Under the pieces are notes generated by a model. That model worked only from the letters and a program-made list of their open reading frames with translations, had not been told where the DNA came from and did no database searches. A stretch of DNA of 64,000 nt from Cunninghamia lanceolata. Its lineage: Eukaryota; Streptophyta; Pinopsida; Cupressales; Cupressaceae. The stretch is taken from the NCBI GenBank assembly GCA_027924645.1, contig BSBN01000809.1, positions 43,740,001-43,804,000 of the forward strand, given 5' to 3'. Made by a program: the position numbers and the translations under genes. Shown one piece after another: positions 12,903 through 25,585 of the stretch; position 1 is the stretch's first letter, and each line of letters starts with the position of its first letter.

Positions 12903-14708
12903 ATGAGTTGGATGCCTAAGGACATTGCCATTATGGTGAAAAGTACTTTTCTGACAGATGCCAATTTGGCGCTTATGATCACCAGCGGGATGTTGAACTA
13001 GCTATTTAATGTTGATAGGAAGGCTAAATTTATGATTTTGAAGCATGGGAAGGACTCACAGAGATTGGAGAATGAGGCAGCGTATCTAAGTAATGATGAC
13101 CTTAGTACGCTCAATAATTTCCTCATTTATTTCACTTTCCTGCTTCTTTATGCCCGTAGAGTTAATACTCAAGGGTTTTTTGAAGTTAGATGGAGACACA
13201 ATGAGCCTACTTGCTATTTTCCTCTGCTCTGGGAGTTTGAAGGAAAGGTGATGATGGGGGGGACAGAATTCGCACTGAGCCCATCTCTTGCAGTGAATTT
13301 AAGGATAATGCAGTGGTGTGGCATTATTGTAAAGAAGGAGGCAACATTCCTTTCCTTGAATGTCTCAATGGCTACGATGAAAACCTTTCAGTGCAGTGTG
13401 CCCTATCTTGGGATAACTGCCAAGTTAAAATTGGCAGGATAGTGTTTGAAATTTCTGAGGAAATTATTGTGATGGCTACTGGCCTTTCTATGAAGGGCAT
13501 GAAACTAATGAAGAAGGCTAAGGTTGCTGACCTTCACAATCATAAGCTTTTTCTAGGTGAGAGGGAGGCACCTGTCACTTATCAAGGAGGGTTTGATCGT
13601 GCAAAGCTTCTGAAGCCATGGGATGAGATGTGCTACCTTCTGATGAAATACTTCACTCTCGAAGGGCATTTTTCCAAGTTTTATAATTATCACCTTCTCC
13701 TCCTTAACCATTGCAGGAGAAATGCTCTTATTAGCTTTCCTTTTTATTTGATGTCTTCTTTGGAACATTCGGTTCACCGGGTGAAAGATAAAATGGATAA
13801 TAAACCATCTAAGCATCATGTTCCCCTCCACCAAGGCCTTATTCATCATCTGTATAAGTTTTATCTTGCCTTGTCCACCCTCCAAAACTAATTCTCCCAA
13901 GTAAGTTGTTGAAGTCCCTGTGGATGTTCCTCCCGATGTTACTTTCCCTGTTGAGGAGCCCTGTTCTACCCTAATAACCAAAATCTTAAAGGTGGTTCCT
14001 TTTCTGAAACCCTGGAGGAGAACACTGAGAAAGATATCCATACTCCTACTAAAGGAAGTGTGTAGGGGATAAAAAAAATTTAAGGTTTCTACTGTGGAGA
14101 TTTATGAAGTTAACGATATGGGGGCCCATACAAATCCAAACAATGACACTGTGGGACCTTTGAAAAAAGATAAATCTAAAATTGTGGTCAAAGCTAAAAA
14201 TGAATGTTACTCTTTGGGAGTTAGAAGGTCTGGTAGAATTGCTGGCAAACCAGCCCCTCAGGCTAAGCTCATTAATTATTCTGAAAGTGAATCTACTCAG
14301 GGAGATGACAAGGCTAAAGGGGAAGACATTGAGGTTCATGAGATTTCAGAGGAGACTACAGGGGTTGAGGATAAGGAGGATTCTGACGGAGGAGATTTTG
14401 AAGCTGATGATAATGTTCAAGAAGAGGGGAGGGTGACTGTTGAGGAAGTTGAAGAGGCTACTAAGGAAGATGGTGACAGTCAGGAGGATGAAATTGTTGT
14501 TCTTAGAGGCCGTGTGGAATCCCTAGAACAAAGGATTTGATCTATGAGATGCTTTATGAATAGTATGCTCTACCGATCGGTTATGCTCAATTTGTCTCTG
14601 CTGCAAGAACATGACACCCTTGCCCATGGAGCTGATGAAGAGAAAGTCAAAGAGTTTGACAAGATTTATGAATTTTTGGCTAAAGGCTGGGAGGATGTTT
14701 CTCCTTAG
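12903..14708 (+). pseudogene. LINE F ORF3: long unrecognised ORF between RNase H and the 3' end
   Basis: About 600 codons, readable with two or three frameshifts (one near 13300-13440, one near 13890, possibly one near 13990) and stops including 12999-13001 (TAG) and 14538-14540 (TGA). The N-terminal 330 codons look like a folded domain with conserved-looking phrases: GFFEVRW, FEISEEIIVMATGLS, YQGGFDRAKLLKPWDEMC, LLMKYFTLEGHFSKFYNYH and SFPFYLMSSLEHSV. A basic segment with RRSGRIAGKPAP follows, then a strongly acidic stretch (14280-14500) and a short helical C-terminus ending GWEDVSP. I do not recognise the family. It resembles, from general impression only, the plant-specific ORFs carried by some conifer retroelements. 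It lies within the LINE, upstream of its 3' end. Confidence 0.6.
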
Positions 14709-14905
14709 CTTTGTTTATTTACTTTATGTTTATCTGTTGTTCGACTACTACATTTACTATCTGTTATTTATCGGTTGTTAATGCTATTTTTGTAGCTAGG
14801 GTTGGTGGCTCTTTTTGTTGTTGACCCTTTGATGTTCTTTTTTGGGTTTATGTTGTAAGGGTTCGGCCCCTGGTTTTTGCCGCCTTATATAATCAAAAAC
14901 AATAA

Positions 14906-17900
14906 AATAGTTAATTGTGTTAATTAGTTGTGAACTATCAATAATTGGTGAGTAATTTCATTGTGTAATTAACAAAGTAACCTATGCTATGGTAGTTAAA
15001 TTAATTCAATCCAATTAGCGAGTAATTATTTAATAATTCGATAGTTGTTTAAATTGGCTAGTTATTAAATGTTTCAAACAAATAGTTAGTTAATTATAAA
15101 TCATCTTAATTAGTTTCATGGATTAATTGTAATTATATCATGATAACCAATTCGTAATTATTACCACATTTAATCAATTGATTGGCTTTTCTAATTAGTA
15201 GAATGTTTAATTAAATAATTAGTTACTTCTAATGTGATAGTCAGATAGTAAAATTTTAAATTATATCTATAGTTTGTAAGGGTGTTTAAATTGCTTACTT
15301 AGTGAGTTGTTATAGGTTTAAACAAACATATTTTTTTTAACAAGAAATTTGTAAAATGGTCAAACAAATGAGATAGTAATTTAAGTTGTTTGATTTGTGA
15401 GAGATTTATACATCTGTTTAAGAGATTAAATAGATATTAAGTTGAATTATAGATAGGAATAATTTAATTACCCCTTTTCATACAATTTCATAAATTTTGA
15501 TTAATTAGTCAATTTTTAATTGCATCTAATACGTCAATCTATCATAAAGAGATTTTGAGATTAATTAGGAATCGAATTGGTAAGTTAGAATCAATTTAAT
15601 TTCAAATAAAAAATTAAGCTAGATAGTTCTCATGGTTATGAAGCATGTTGAGATAACAAAGTAACCTACAAAAAGGAACTCATTCAATAAATGTTAATTC
15701 AATCTACAAAATACTAAGTCATTTATAAAAAATATATATAATTTTTTGGTTGAAACCATTTAAGTTATTTACATAAATTATCTTACTTAGAAAATTTATT
15801 TAGGTTGAGCAATATAATTAATTTTTGCAAATAATTTACAAAACAATCATCCTAGTAGCAATTGATGAAATGGTTTTAACCTAATGGATATTTGTTTCTA
15901 GTAAGTTTACTTAATTGGATTCTAGCCATATTGTTGTACTAGATAAACAACTTAACCAAGAGCAAACCCAAAACTAAATTGTAGTGTTCAATTTTCATGA
16001 TGCCTCTGGTTCATGTTTATGGGTAATGTTGTCGCATTGAACTACTGCATATATTGCCTAACATAGCTGGCACAACAATGTCTATGTCATTGTCCCTATA
16101 AATCTCTAGGGAGTTAGGGTCATCGTGATATTAAGTCTGAGGGACAGGTAATCTCCCTCAGACACCAAACTAAGAAGATTAATCGAATTAATCCGATCTA
16201 GAAAATTCCTCCCATCATTTGGTTTTATAAGGAATATTGGATTCACCTTGTAGTTTTATTGCCTTTTGAAACATCTTTCTTGAAAAGGAAAAGGGGGATA
16301 ATTGAATTGATTAATTTCTAGGTAACATTGCATGTTGTAAATTATGATTTACATCTTCTAGTACAATGATGAAGGTGTTGTCACTTGATAGATGGGGTCG
16401 TGGGTTGTAAATATTGATTATATAAGGCATTGTAGTGGAACCATCATAAATAAATGAAACACACCAATTTATCTCTGTCAAATTTATAGAGGAATCCATC
16501 AATCATATAACGCTTATCCATGTCTTCCAATTCTTCTTGTTAGTTGGTCAAATTGGGTGTGCCTATGTAAAAGATTAAATCATGGAATTAGTAAAGGATG
16601 TAATTAATGCTTATGGAAACGATATCTAAGTTCTAGTTCTATTCTATCATAGTTAAATTTTAGTAGATAGAGAAATTTTTAGTAGATCTTTATTATAGGT
16701 AGTATTTATAATCTTGGTAATTGAAGGGACAAGATTGACCTTGGTAATTATAGTTTTTTAAGATCAAGGTGTTCTTGAGCAATAGGATCAAGAACATTTT
16801 GAGAAATCTTCCAAACCAAGCTACTTAGTCAAAGTGAACAAGAATTATTTATTGGACATGCTAATCTTAGGTAAACCCTAGATATCATATAAACAAAACT
16901 TAAACATCAAACACCCACTTTATGTGTTTGCTTTGTCTTTTTATTAATTTTCTCCATGTTTCACTTGAGTGGGTGGCAGTCAATGAAGAACTGTCCTGGG
17001 AAACTGGAACCTAGAAAGGGTTGCATACCCTCTCAAACAATTACATAAACATAGAACAACCAAAACTACATATCGCTAAGTAAAAAATCCTTGTGTCCCT
17101 TGATCCCATGGATACAGGGTATGTAGGTAGTCTGGGAAATGAAGTATGTTTCAAGTACTCAGGTACTAGGATTGTGTGAGAATTAAAACCATCAATGATA
17201 ATTAAAAAAAACCTTAACACCTAATCACTTTGATAAATCTCTCAAAAAAATGTTCTACTTCAAGTAATATTTCTTTGTTTCATGTTTTCAGTATGCACAC
17301 CTTTAGAAGAAGTCTAGAAAAAGTCCATGAGTTTGGAAAGGATGAAGGAGGAATCATTATGTGGGAATGGAGGAAAGTGGAGGAAGCAAGGAAACTTGGG
17401 CAATGTGTGAAAGTGTGAGAGAGTTCTATAAGTCCACAAAGGAAGTTGGCTCTTTGAAGAAGAATGTAGAGAAAAGACATTTGTGAGAATAAGGAGAAAG
17501 TTTGAACATCCAAGTGGGGTATGCAATCTATCAAATTAGAGAAGAAAAGTAGAGATGTGAGAAATAAGGGGTATAGAGGACTTCACTAAAGGTGCAAAAC
17601 TCTGTGAGAAGTCCACAAACCTACAAAAGGATAGAAAATGAATAGAGACTCCCTAGACTTAGAAATTTAATAGAACAAGACCCCAACACAAGGATTTAAA
17701 TGGATGAAAAATGCAACATAGAACATGACACAAAAAGATAACCAATTTATGACTTCTTAGTTTGGCAATTTATGATGGGCTAGCACAATGGCAAAGGACA
17801 ACAATGAAGCATGAAGCACCTAGGAAAAATATATGCAATTTAGGGGCAAGTTCCAATAGCAACAATGCAACACATTTTTTAAAATGAGAAAGGAAATAAG

Positions 17901-18826
17901 GACTCATCATTAGATGTAAAAACTGAGTACTTTGTTGTAGACTATGCTCAATGATCCAATCTAGCACTATGTGATCAAATCTAAGTTGTAATGCTCTAAT
18001 AGACTATGAGATTATAGCTTTTGTGTTCTAGTTCAATTATGTAGCCATAGAACTAATCCTTGCAAGTGAGGCTTCATTCCAAGTATATGGATACAACCTA
18101 CATGCACACGACCTATAACAACCTATTCACCTTTGCTATTTGAAAAATGGTGTTATCTATAGATATTATGATAGTTGATTGGGGAAGGCTTATTCTTCTT
18201 ATTCAAACCCTAAGAGCCAATTTAATGGTTTGAATAAGGATTAGAGACATGTGATGCAATATTACAAAGTGACGCAATATTACAAAGTGCTACTATGTCC
18301 TTATTTTAATAGATGTTGATAGAAGATGATGACATGATAGTGATGCTCTATCGATGCACTAAATCAAGTTCTAGCATGGATTGATTTGGATCAAATTGGA
18401 TTGGTTGGATCCCTAAAAGTAAATAAAGGTTTGCCTTTCTATATAATAGTTTAACATGCAAATCACACTTTTATGTTCATCTGAACAAATAATCATTATT
18501 AGGAGGGGGTTGGTTTGGACCCATTTTGAAATTTGAATATGAAAGTTTAGGGGTCAAAATAACAATTGTGGCTCTAAGTGAGGTTCAAATTTTCACCCAC
18601 AAAAATGACTTAGGTCAAGGAATGGAAGATACACAAATTAAATCTAAATACTTGGGTTTCAAATGAAATTAAATTCATTGAGGGATTATATCATTTATCA
18701 ACTATTTCTCTTATAACATATCACTTATATTCTATTCATTATATTAAAAAAATAAATTATAACTAATCTAAAAAGATACAAAGTATACATTTCTGATCTT
18801 TGTAAACTTTAATAAAATAAATAATC
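14906..18826. other. AT-rich intergenic DNA, no gene recognised
   Basis: Rich in TTAATTAG-type words up to about 15850, then mixed sequence. ORFs of 60-85 codons near 17230-17530 overlap on both strands and look like chance. No TE domain is recognised. The first part may continue the LTR-like DNA interrupted by LINE F. Confidence 0.5.
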
Positions 18827-18837
18827 GAATACACATC
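18827..18837 (+). repeat. Target-site duplication of LINE A, left copy
   Basis: GAATACACATC here is repeated at 25823-25833, immediately after the poly(A) end of LINE A. The match extends through TTT with a one-base indel. This brackets the element. Confidence 0.85.
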
Positions 18838-18854
18838 TTTTATTTTTTTTTAAA

Positions 18855-20540
18855 ATGGAGCGAAAGTGCGAAGACACATAGAAGATTGACCCTATCCCGA
18901 GCGAAAAGAAGGCAAGAGCAAGAGGCAAAGAGAAGGAAGGAAACTCAGAAGGTCATGGGATTGGATCAACCCGATCTTGGGCCGAAGAAGAAGAAATTGA
19001 AATTCCGCCGAGTAAAGTTCAGGACAGAGCATCCTTGGAACCTTGGAGATCGAATGGAAGGCAACAGTTCACGCGGTCCCATGACAAAGAATTCCCTCCG
19101 AGGTGACCTTGGAAAAGATGGGAGAATTAGGCACAATGGAGAAGTCAACGAAGGAACAACAGAAGACAAGGGCATGATCATTGGCGAAACCCTAGAGTTG
19201 GAGAGGGAGGCATTGGTAACCGATCAACAGAATTTAGGTATGGTAACAAAAAGACTATGGTGTTAAGCCCTAATTTGCTAAATCCCTCCATTAAATCTAT
19301 GAAAAAATATGGAGTTATTGGAAAATGGTATGGTCCCAAACTAGATATAGAAGACCTAAAAAAATGGTGGCACGAAAGATGGGGAAAGGAGTTATCTTTG
19401 AAAGCCCTAGAGAATGGCTTCTTCTTTGTTTTTTGTCCCTCTGTCAAGATTAAAAAGGAAATTCTACAAGGGATTTGGATTTTGAATGGATTTGGTTTCT
19501 ATATATGTGATTGGTTTGTGGGCTTTGATTCAAAAAAGCATAAACTGGATCAAAGAGAGGACTGGTATAGATTGCCTAATCTGCCATTAGAATTTTGGAA
19601 TCAGAGGATTTTAGAAGAAATTGAGAACTACTTGGGCAGATACATCTGTTCAGAAGAATGGAAGGATCCATCAGAAGAAGGTTCACATGTCAAGATTTGC
19701 ATTGAAAATCCTTTTCCTGAACAACGATGGAGAGAACTTGAAATTTTTATAGATTGGGATGTCCTAGGCCAACCTCTTATCTATGAGTCTATGCCCCTAG
19801 GAAATTAGGTAAGTACAATAGGATGGAGGTCCTGGGAGCAAGACCAAGTCAAAGATAAAAGGAATACTTTGGTGGAGGTTGAAACTTAGGGTGAAGAGAC
19901 AAGAACAGAAGGGGAGAAATTGGAAAGTGAAGGGAAAAAGGTAAATACTCTCCCATCGGATCAGATCCCTGGTCTGGTGGAAGTTGAGATTAACCAGGGG
20001 AAGGAAAATGAAAAGGTTTAGGGATCTAGTGAAGAATATCTAAAAGAAAGACTTCAAAATCTCGATGGGGTGGAAGAATTTGTGAATCTTTCCCAAAGCA
20101 TTAATAACAAAAGCACAGAAATAATTGAGGTGATCAAACTGAATATGCAAATGGAAGATTTTGATTCTTTGTTTGAAGTAGGCAATGAATTAGTTCAACT
20201 AGCCAGGGCCATAAAAGAGGGCTCAATCAGCCCAGATGAAGAAGCACTGACAAAGGATTGGATGACACATATAGGAAAAGAGTTGGAAGTTTTCGGGTTG
20301 GAAGATGAAGTTAATTCTATGGCTCTCAAGGCCATTGAGGAAAAGAATTTTCCCAGTTTACCAGAGACCTTGGGGATTGACCAAAGAGAAATGGACAAAA
20401 CTTCCCCAAATTGTGGGGATCACAAATCTAGGGGTAGAATTCTAAACAGGGAAAAACTGAAGTGGGATGGAGAGGCAAGTGGACAGCTGAAGCTACTCGA
20501 TTTGCTAAAAGTAGGGAAGGGAGGTCCCCTCCCTGAATAA
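18855..20540 (+). pseudogene. LINE A ORF1: DUF4283-type Gag-like protein, six stops
   Basis: One frame runs 1686 bases from the ATG at 18855 to TAA at 20538-20540 without a frameshift. It is interrupted by TAG at 18879, 19128, 19806, 19887 and 20019 and TGA at 19104. The N-terminal 130 residues are charged and disordered (AEEEEIEIPPSK, basic RRNNRRQG). Residues around 150-315 form the DUF4283 region found in ORF1 of plant L1 elements (MKKYGVIGKWYG, GFFFVFCPSVKIKKEILQG, WYRLPNLPLEFWNQ, HVKICIENPFP). Unlike LINE C no CCHC zinc knuckle follows; instead there is an acidic, helical C-terminus. ORF1 proteins of this class bind element RNA. The ORF2 start codon lies two bases beyond the stop. Confidence 0.85.
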
Positions 20541-20542
20541 CA

Positions 20543-23500
20543 ATGAGGATTTTGTCATGGAATGTTAGGGGAATAAACGCCCCTAACAAGAAGTGCCTCT
20601 TAAGGCACAAATTGTAATCGCATCAACCAGATATCTACATGATTCAGGAAACTAAACTAGAGGAAAGTGAAAATCAATCATCTACCAAAAGTCTGAAGCT
20701 TTGGAAGATGGCTAAGGTTAACTCTAGAGGTCCCTCGGGGGGACTAATGATGCTATGGAGACCACAGTCTATCCTTTTAGAAGAAGTAGCTTCCAGCAAT
20801 GGGTGGATTGCTAGTAAAGTTAGAAGTTTGGCTTCAAGCTTAAGCTTTCTTCTAATAAATATCTATGGCCCCAATTCTCAAATTCTAAAAAAGGAACTAT
20901 GGGCAGAATTAGATCATTTGTGTAACAACAGGGACTGGGATTTTATCATCTTGGGAGGAGATTTTAATGTTATCTTGAGAGTTGAAGACAAGTTAGGAGG
21001 GGTGGGAAGGAAACTCCAATCTTAGAAGGATTTTGAACATTTTGTTGATCGGAATGATTTGATAGAAATTCAGTTGGGTAATGGGAACTACACTTGGAAC
21101 AACAGAAGACATGGTTTATGCAATATTGTAGAAAAATTAGATAGGTTTTTTGTTAAAGGGGACTTGAGCCAATTCCCCTTCAGTTTGGACAGCAAGATTC
21201 TACTAGAATCCGGGTCTGATCATTTCCCAATAATTCTTGACATATAGGGTGAAAGGAGACCAATTAGATGCCCCTTCAAATTTGAAAATATGTGGTTTAA
21301 GGATCCTTCTTTTCTGGCACTAATAGAGGATTGGTGGAAAAGTTGCAATCCAGAGGGAGTTGGCCTATTCAATATTGTAACCAAGTTGAAATTCATCAAA
21401 GTAAATTTGAGACAGTGGAATAAGGATCATTTTAAGAACATTTTTGAAACTAAGAAACAGATAGAGGTAAATATCCACATTTTAAACGAAAAAATTATAA
21501 AAGAAGGAATGGATAATGAATCTTACATAAAAGAAAAAGAATTAATGGGTAAGCTAGAGGATATCCTAGCTAAAGAAGAAGTCTTTTGGAGGTAGAAATC
21601 CCGGGAGGTGTGGCTGAAGGCTGGTGATTCTAATACCAAGTTTTTCTATAATTCAACGAAGGTCCATAGAGAGGTCAATAGAATTTTTGCTATTAAAACA
21701 AAGGAGGGTAGGATCACAGACATTCCAGATGAAATTGGTCAAGCAGCGGTTGATTATTTTCAAGAACTTTTGAATGAAGAAGAAGGTTCAGATTTACAGG
21801 CACAATAAGAATTTTTAAGATTCATCCCAAGGTTAGTAACTGAAGATCAAACCCTGATGCTGAATAGTAAGTTCTCAGAAGAGGAAATTAGAGAAGCTCT
21901 CTTCTAACTTGGGCCAGAAAAGGCCCCTAGACCGGATGGGTTCCCAGTAGCTTTCTTTCAGAAATGTTGGAGTATTATTGGAAAAGACCTAACGACAGCT
22001 TATGAGGATGCAAAAAAGGAAGGTAAGGTTCTAAAAGAAATTAGTAACACCTTTATAGCATTGATTCCCAAGAAAGATAAGCCAAAGTCTTTTGAAGACT
22101 TCAGACCAATTTCCCTATGTAATGTGGTCTACAAAATTCTAGCTAAAGTAGTAGCTAACAGAGTCAAAAGAATCCTCCCTGATGTCATAGCTGAGCAATA
22201 TACGGGTTTCGTTCCAGAAAGGTCTATTTTGGATGGGGTAATAATTGCCCAGGAGGCTATTCATTCGGTTCAAAAAAATAAATTCCCCTCAATACTGGTT
22301 AAACTGGACATCCAAAAGGCATATGATAAAGTAAATTGGAGATTTATGTTTAAAATTTTAGAGGCATTTGGCTTTCAGTAAGAGTGGCTAAATTGGATTT
22401 TTGAATGGATTTCAAGCCCAAGGTTTTTGATTCTTCTTAACATCTCCCCGGTAGGTTTTTTCAATATTTCAAGGGGACTTAGGTGAGGAGATCCCATTTC
22501 TCCCTCTCTTTTCATTATCATGGCTGATGCATTGGGAAGATTCATTTCAAATGCATGTCAGGAGGGACAAATCAGAGGCATACAAATCACAAGAGACATG
22601 CCAAGGTTTTCACATCAACAATTTGTAGATGATACCCTTCTCTTCAGGGTTGCACAGGAAGGGGAGGCAATAAGGTTTAAAAGGATTTTGGATTCATACT
22701 CGAAAGTGTCTGGGCAGGAAGTCAGCAAAGTGAAATCTGAAGTGTTTTTCTTTAATACCCCCCTGGCAGAGAAGAAAGAATCTTAAGGATTATGTCCTTT
22801 GGAAAAGGTTATCTTCCTTGTAAGTATCTTGGGCTGCCATTGGTTAAAGGTATCCTCCCTATTAAGTCTTGGGATCCTCTTCTGGAAAGGATAAAGGCTA
22901 GACTAGAGTATTGGAAGAGTAAGTGGCTTTCGTGGGCTGGGAGATTAACTCTCATCAAAATAGTTCTAGTAGCTATTCCTATCTATATGATGTCATGTTT
23001 ACCTTTGGCAAGTAAAATTAAAAAGGAATTAAATCATTTGATGAGGAATTTCTTTTGGAAAGGTTCCTCATAACAGTTTAAATTTCTGCTGGTCAAATGG
23101 AAACAAGTCTATGAACAGAAGGAAAAGGATGGTGCTAGGGTGAAGGACCTTCTTAGGCAAAACCAAGCTCTTGGTGCAAAGTTGGTTTGGCTGATTCATG
23201 AAAAGCCAAATCTCAAATGGGTAAGGTTGCTGAAGAATAAATACTTAGATAGGGAAGAACATAGCATCTTCACTTCTAGATAGTTACCAGATGGATCCAG
23301 GATATGGAACTTTATTAAGAAGAGAAGAAATTTAATAATCAACCACCTTACCTGGGAGGTCAGGGAAGGTAGGGAGATGCCAAATTTTGGGAGGACTCCT
23401 GGGAGGGACTTCCGACTCTAGCAAAATGTAAAGATTTGGCTCCTGTAATGATTGTTACCAAAATGGAATGGGGAGAAAAGGTGTGTAATTACTTCTCCTT

Positions 23501-24728
23501 TCCTTTGGAAGCGATCCTCCTGCTTGGAAAAGCATCTGGGGTTTGGGTTTTGATGTTGGTCTGATTTCTAAGTTTGAAGAGGAGTTGGCCAAGCGCATCA
23601 TAAGGTATAGAAAGGGTAGGGATAGGCTAAGATGGAACGCCTCAACATCCAGGGAGTATTCGGTAAAAGAAGGCTACAGGGCTTTAGCTATCACAAATGA
23701 GTCCTTAAGCTTGATCCCTTCTAAGCTCTGTTGGCACAAATAATGCCTTCCAAAGGTAGGGGTGTTTCCGTGGGTGGTTTCTCAGGGTAAGGCCTTAACA
23801 ACAGATAGACTAAGAAGGGTGGGTTTTGAGGGGCCTTCGAGATGTTTTCTTTGTAGAGAAGCAGAGGAGGACGGAGACCACTTATTCCTTCATTGCCCCT
23901 TCACTAGGAGAGGCTGGCAATGGCTTTGTAATAAGCTTTAGTGGAAGTCAGCTCCTCCCAGAAATATGATGGAATGGTTGATAGCATGGCCTCTCTTGCA
24001 TCAGAAAGCGATGTTTGGAGGTCTATGGGTCTCAGCGCCCTCCATTTTGATCTGGGAAATTTGGAAAGAGCAAAATAGGAGAATCTTTCAAGATAAAGAA
24101 ATGCCATGGCATTCTATCCTGAGTAAAATAGAATCCAGCATAGTGGAAGTAGTAAATTCCAGATTAGTAGACCGAGACCTAGCTCACCTCCTCTTCACGG
24201 GCTGGGATGCAAAGATGTTGAAAGGTTGGAAGGGGCTCTCTTCGACCCCTCAGATTGGAGAAGGAAGTACCAAAACAAAGAAAGCCAGGGAAAATATTCG
24301 ATGGTCCCCCCTGAGGTTGGATGGCTAAAACTAAATTTCAACGGCGCCTCGTGGGGTAATCTGGGCCCGTCAGGGGTAGGATGTGTTATATGGAACCCAA
24401 AGGGAGAAGAGGTGGGAAAGCTAGCTATTCCTCTTAGAATAGGTACCAATAATGAGGCAGAGATTCAGGCGTTAGTCTTTGGTGTTAGGCTAGGCAAGGA
24501 TCTCAAAATGAGAAAGTCATCAATGGATTGAGAAGGGAGAGATTAGTAAACTAGAGACTGTAAGCGATTTTGGATCAAGCTCTGGTCTTGTTAGAAGGCT
24601 TCGATAGGGTCACATTCAATCATATTTTGAGAGAAGGAAACCAAGAAGCAGATAGGTTGTCGAATATTGGGGCATATGGGGTCTCGGTCAAAGAAATCCT
24701 TTCTATGGAAGGACCTTCTTCAGTTTAA
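20543..24728 (+). pseudogene. LINE A ORF2: endonuclease, reverse transcriptase, zinc-binding and RNase H
   Basis: Starts ATGAGGATTTTG (MRILSWNVRG), the usual beginning of the APE-type endonuclease. Endonuclease signatures follow: IQETKL, ILGGDFNVIL, NYTWNNRR and SDHFPI. RT motifs are KAPRPDGFP (usual KAPGPDGFP), FRPISLCNVVYK, KLDIQKAYDKVNW and QQFVDDTLLF, with FVDD at 22622-22633. A zinc-binding segment (CFLCREAEEDGDHLF) and RNase H pieces (KLNFNGAS, HILREGNQEADRLSN) complete it. From 20543 to about 22770 a single frame is kept, broken by stops at 20615 TAA, 21023, 21245 and 21593 TAG, 21806, 21905 and 22379 TAA, and 22484 TGA. Indels near 22770, 23370, 23530, 24230-24330 and 24530-24590 shift the 3' half. 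Non-functional. Confidence 0.9.
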
Positions 24729-24838
24729 GTAAGGCTTGTGTTGGAGGATGGGAGGGAGCCTTGCCACACCATTATGGGTGGCAAGGCCGAGGCACTCATT
24801 ACTCACAGCAGATCCAGGTTGGCACGAGCCGAGGGGAG

Positions 24839-25585
24839 ATGGACATCAAAGCTCTTAAGTATCTAGACTCAGTGACACCGAGCATTCATAAGAAAGATTG
24901 CCTTCAAGAATCTTCGGTGACCGGTGGTAAGAAGGATATCAGTGAGGGTGGTTTTTCTTTGTTCCGCAGTTTCCTTTCAGTCCATTGCCAAATGTCGTCT
25001 CATTTCATGGCAATTATCTCAGCGGATTCTATTCATTATTGAGGGATGGACACCCCCATCAAGCTGGTCAGCACCAAGAGGCAAATGGCCTTCATTGGCA
25101 ATGTCACTGACCTAAGATTACAGAGGATGCTTCATAGGTCAGACAAGCTTATGGTGGGGGCTGTGAAAATGATTTTGGGTAAGACCTTCTTGGAGAATGA
25201 TGAGAAATATCAGGTGGACACAGATATCTCATTGAGGGTCCTTGCAATGCTCATGGAACTAGAAACGGTGAAGGTAGAGGCGGAGTCAATCATGCATGGT
25301 ATCTTTTGTCCAGAGCATTTAGGTGATTTGGGGAAAACCCTGTAGGCAGCCAGCCTAGGCATCAACATCCCTCGCCCTAAGGATTGGAGCCTCCTCGTTG
25401 ATCCTAGGGCAGTGATTAAAATATATCCATTTATCCTGGATGTCAGGGGCTTCGACCTGATCATGTTGAAGGAACAGGCAATGTTTGCGGAGGACTTCAT
25501 CAGAAGGATGCTTGGTCTAATTGAGGTCAATGACTTCCAATGGGTGGACGACTTCAGAAAGAAGCTTACAGAGTTTGCTAGTTAA
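24839..25585 (+). pseudogene. LINE A ORF3: unrecognised 248-codon frame downstream of ORF2
   Basis: From ATG at 24839 (MDIKALKYLD) to TAA at 25583-25585 the frame is continuous except for TGA at 25040-25042 and TAG at 25343-25345, both one C-to-T change from CGA or CAG. It starts 110 bases after the ORF2 stop and lies inside the target duplication, so it belongs to the LINE. The composition is that of a soluble protein (VDTDISLRVLAMLMELETV, FILDVRGFDLIMLKEQAMF, NDFQWVDDFRKKL), with a helical C-terminal half. No known motif is recognised. Plant L1 elements normally end soon after ORF2. It could be a captured gene fragment, a real third LINE protein or a chance long frame. Its length and the stop pattern shared with ORF1 and ORF2 favour former coding function. 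Confidence 0.6.

Larger units (their letters stand above)
11770..14905 (+). mobile_element. LINE F: 5'-truncated L1-type LINE with a third ORF
   Basis: The element starts inside ORF2 just upstream of the RT zinc-binding region, so ORF1, endonuclease and RT are missing, as expected of target-primed reverse transcription that stopped early. It contains the zinc-binding region, RNase H, a long third ORF and a 3' end with TTATATAATC followed by an A-rich stretch (about 14886-14905). A target duplication is not convincing in this AT-rich context. Confidence 0.75.

Noticed and set aside
13553..14041. Minus-strand 162-codon ORF inside LINE F
   Set aside because: It overlaps the plus-strand third ORF, whose translation has better protein character and agrees with the LINE orientation.
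11720..14940. GTTAATTAGTT on both sides of LINE F as a target-site duplication
   Set aside because: The word is common in the surrounding AT-rich DNA and the left copy lies about 40 bp away from the apparent element start.
17230..17534. Overlapping ORFs of 62-84 codons on both strands
   Set aside because: No motif, no homologous copy in the window, and purine/pyrimidine bias explains open frames on both strands.
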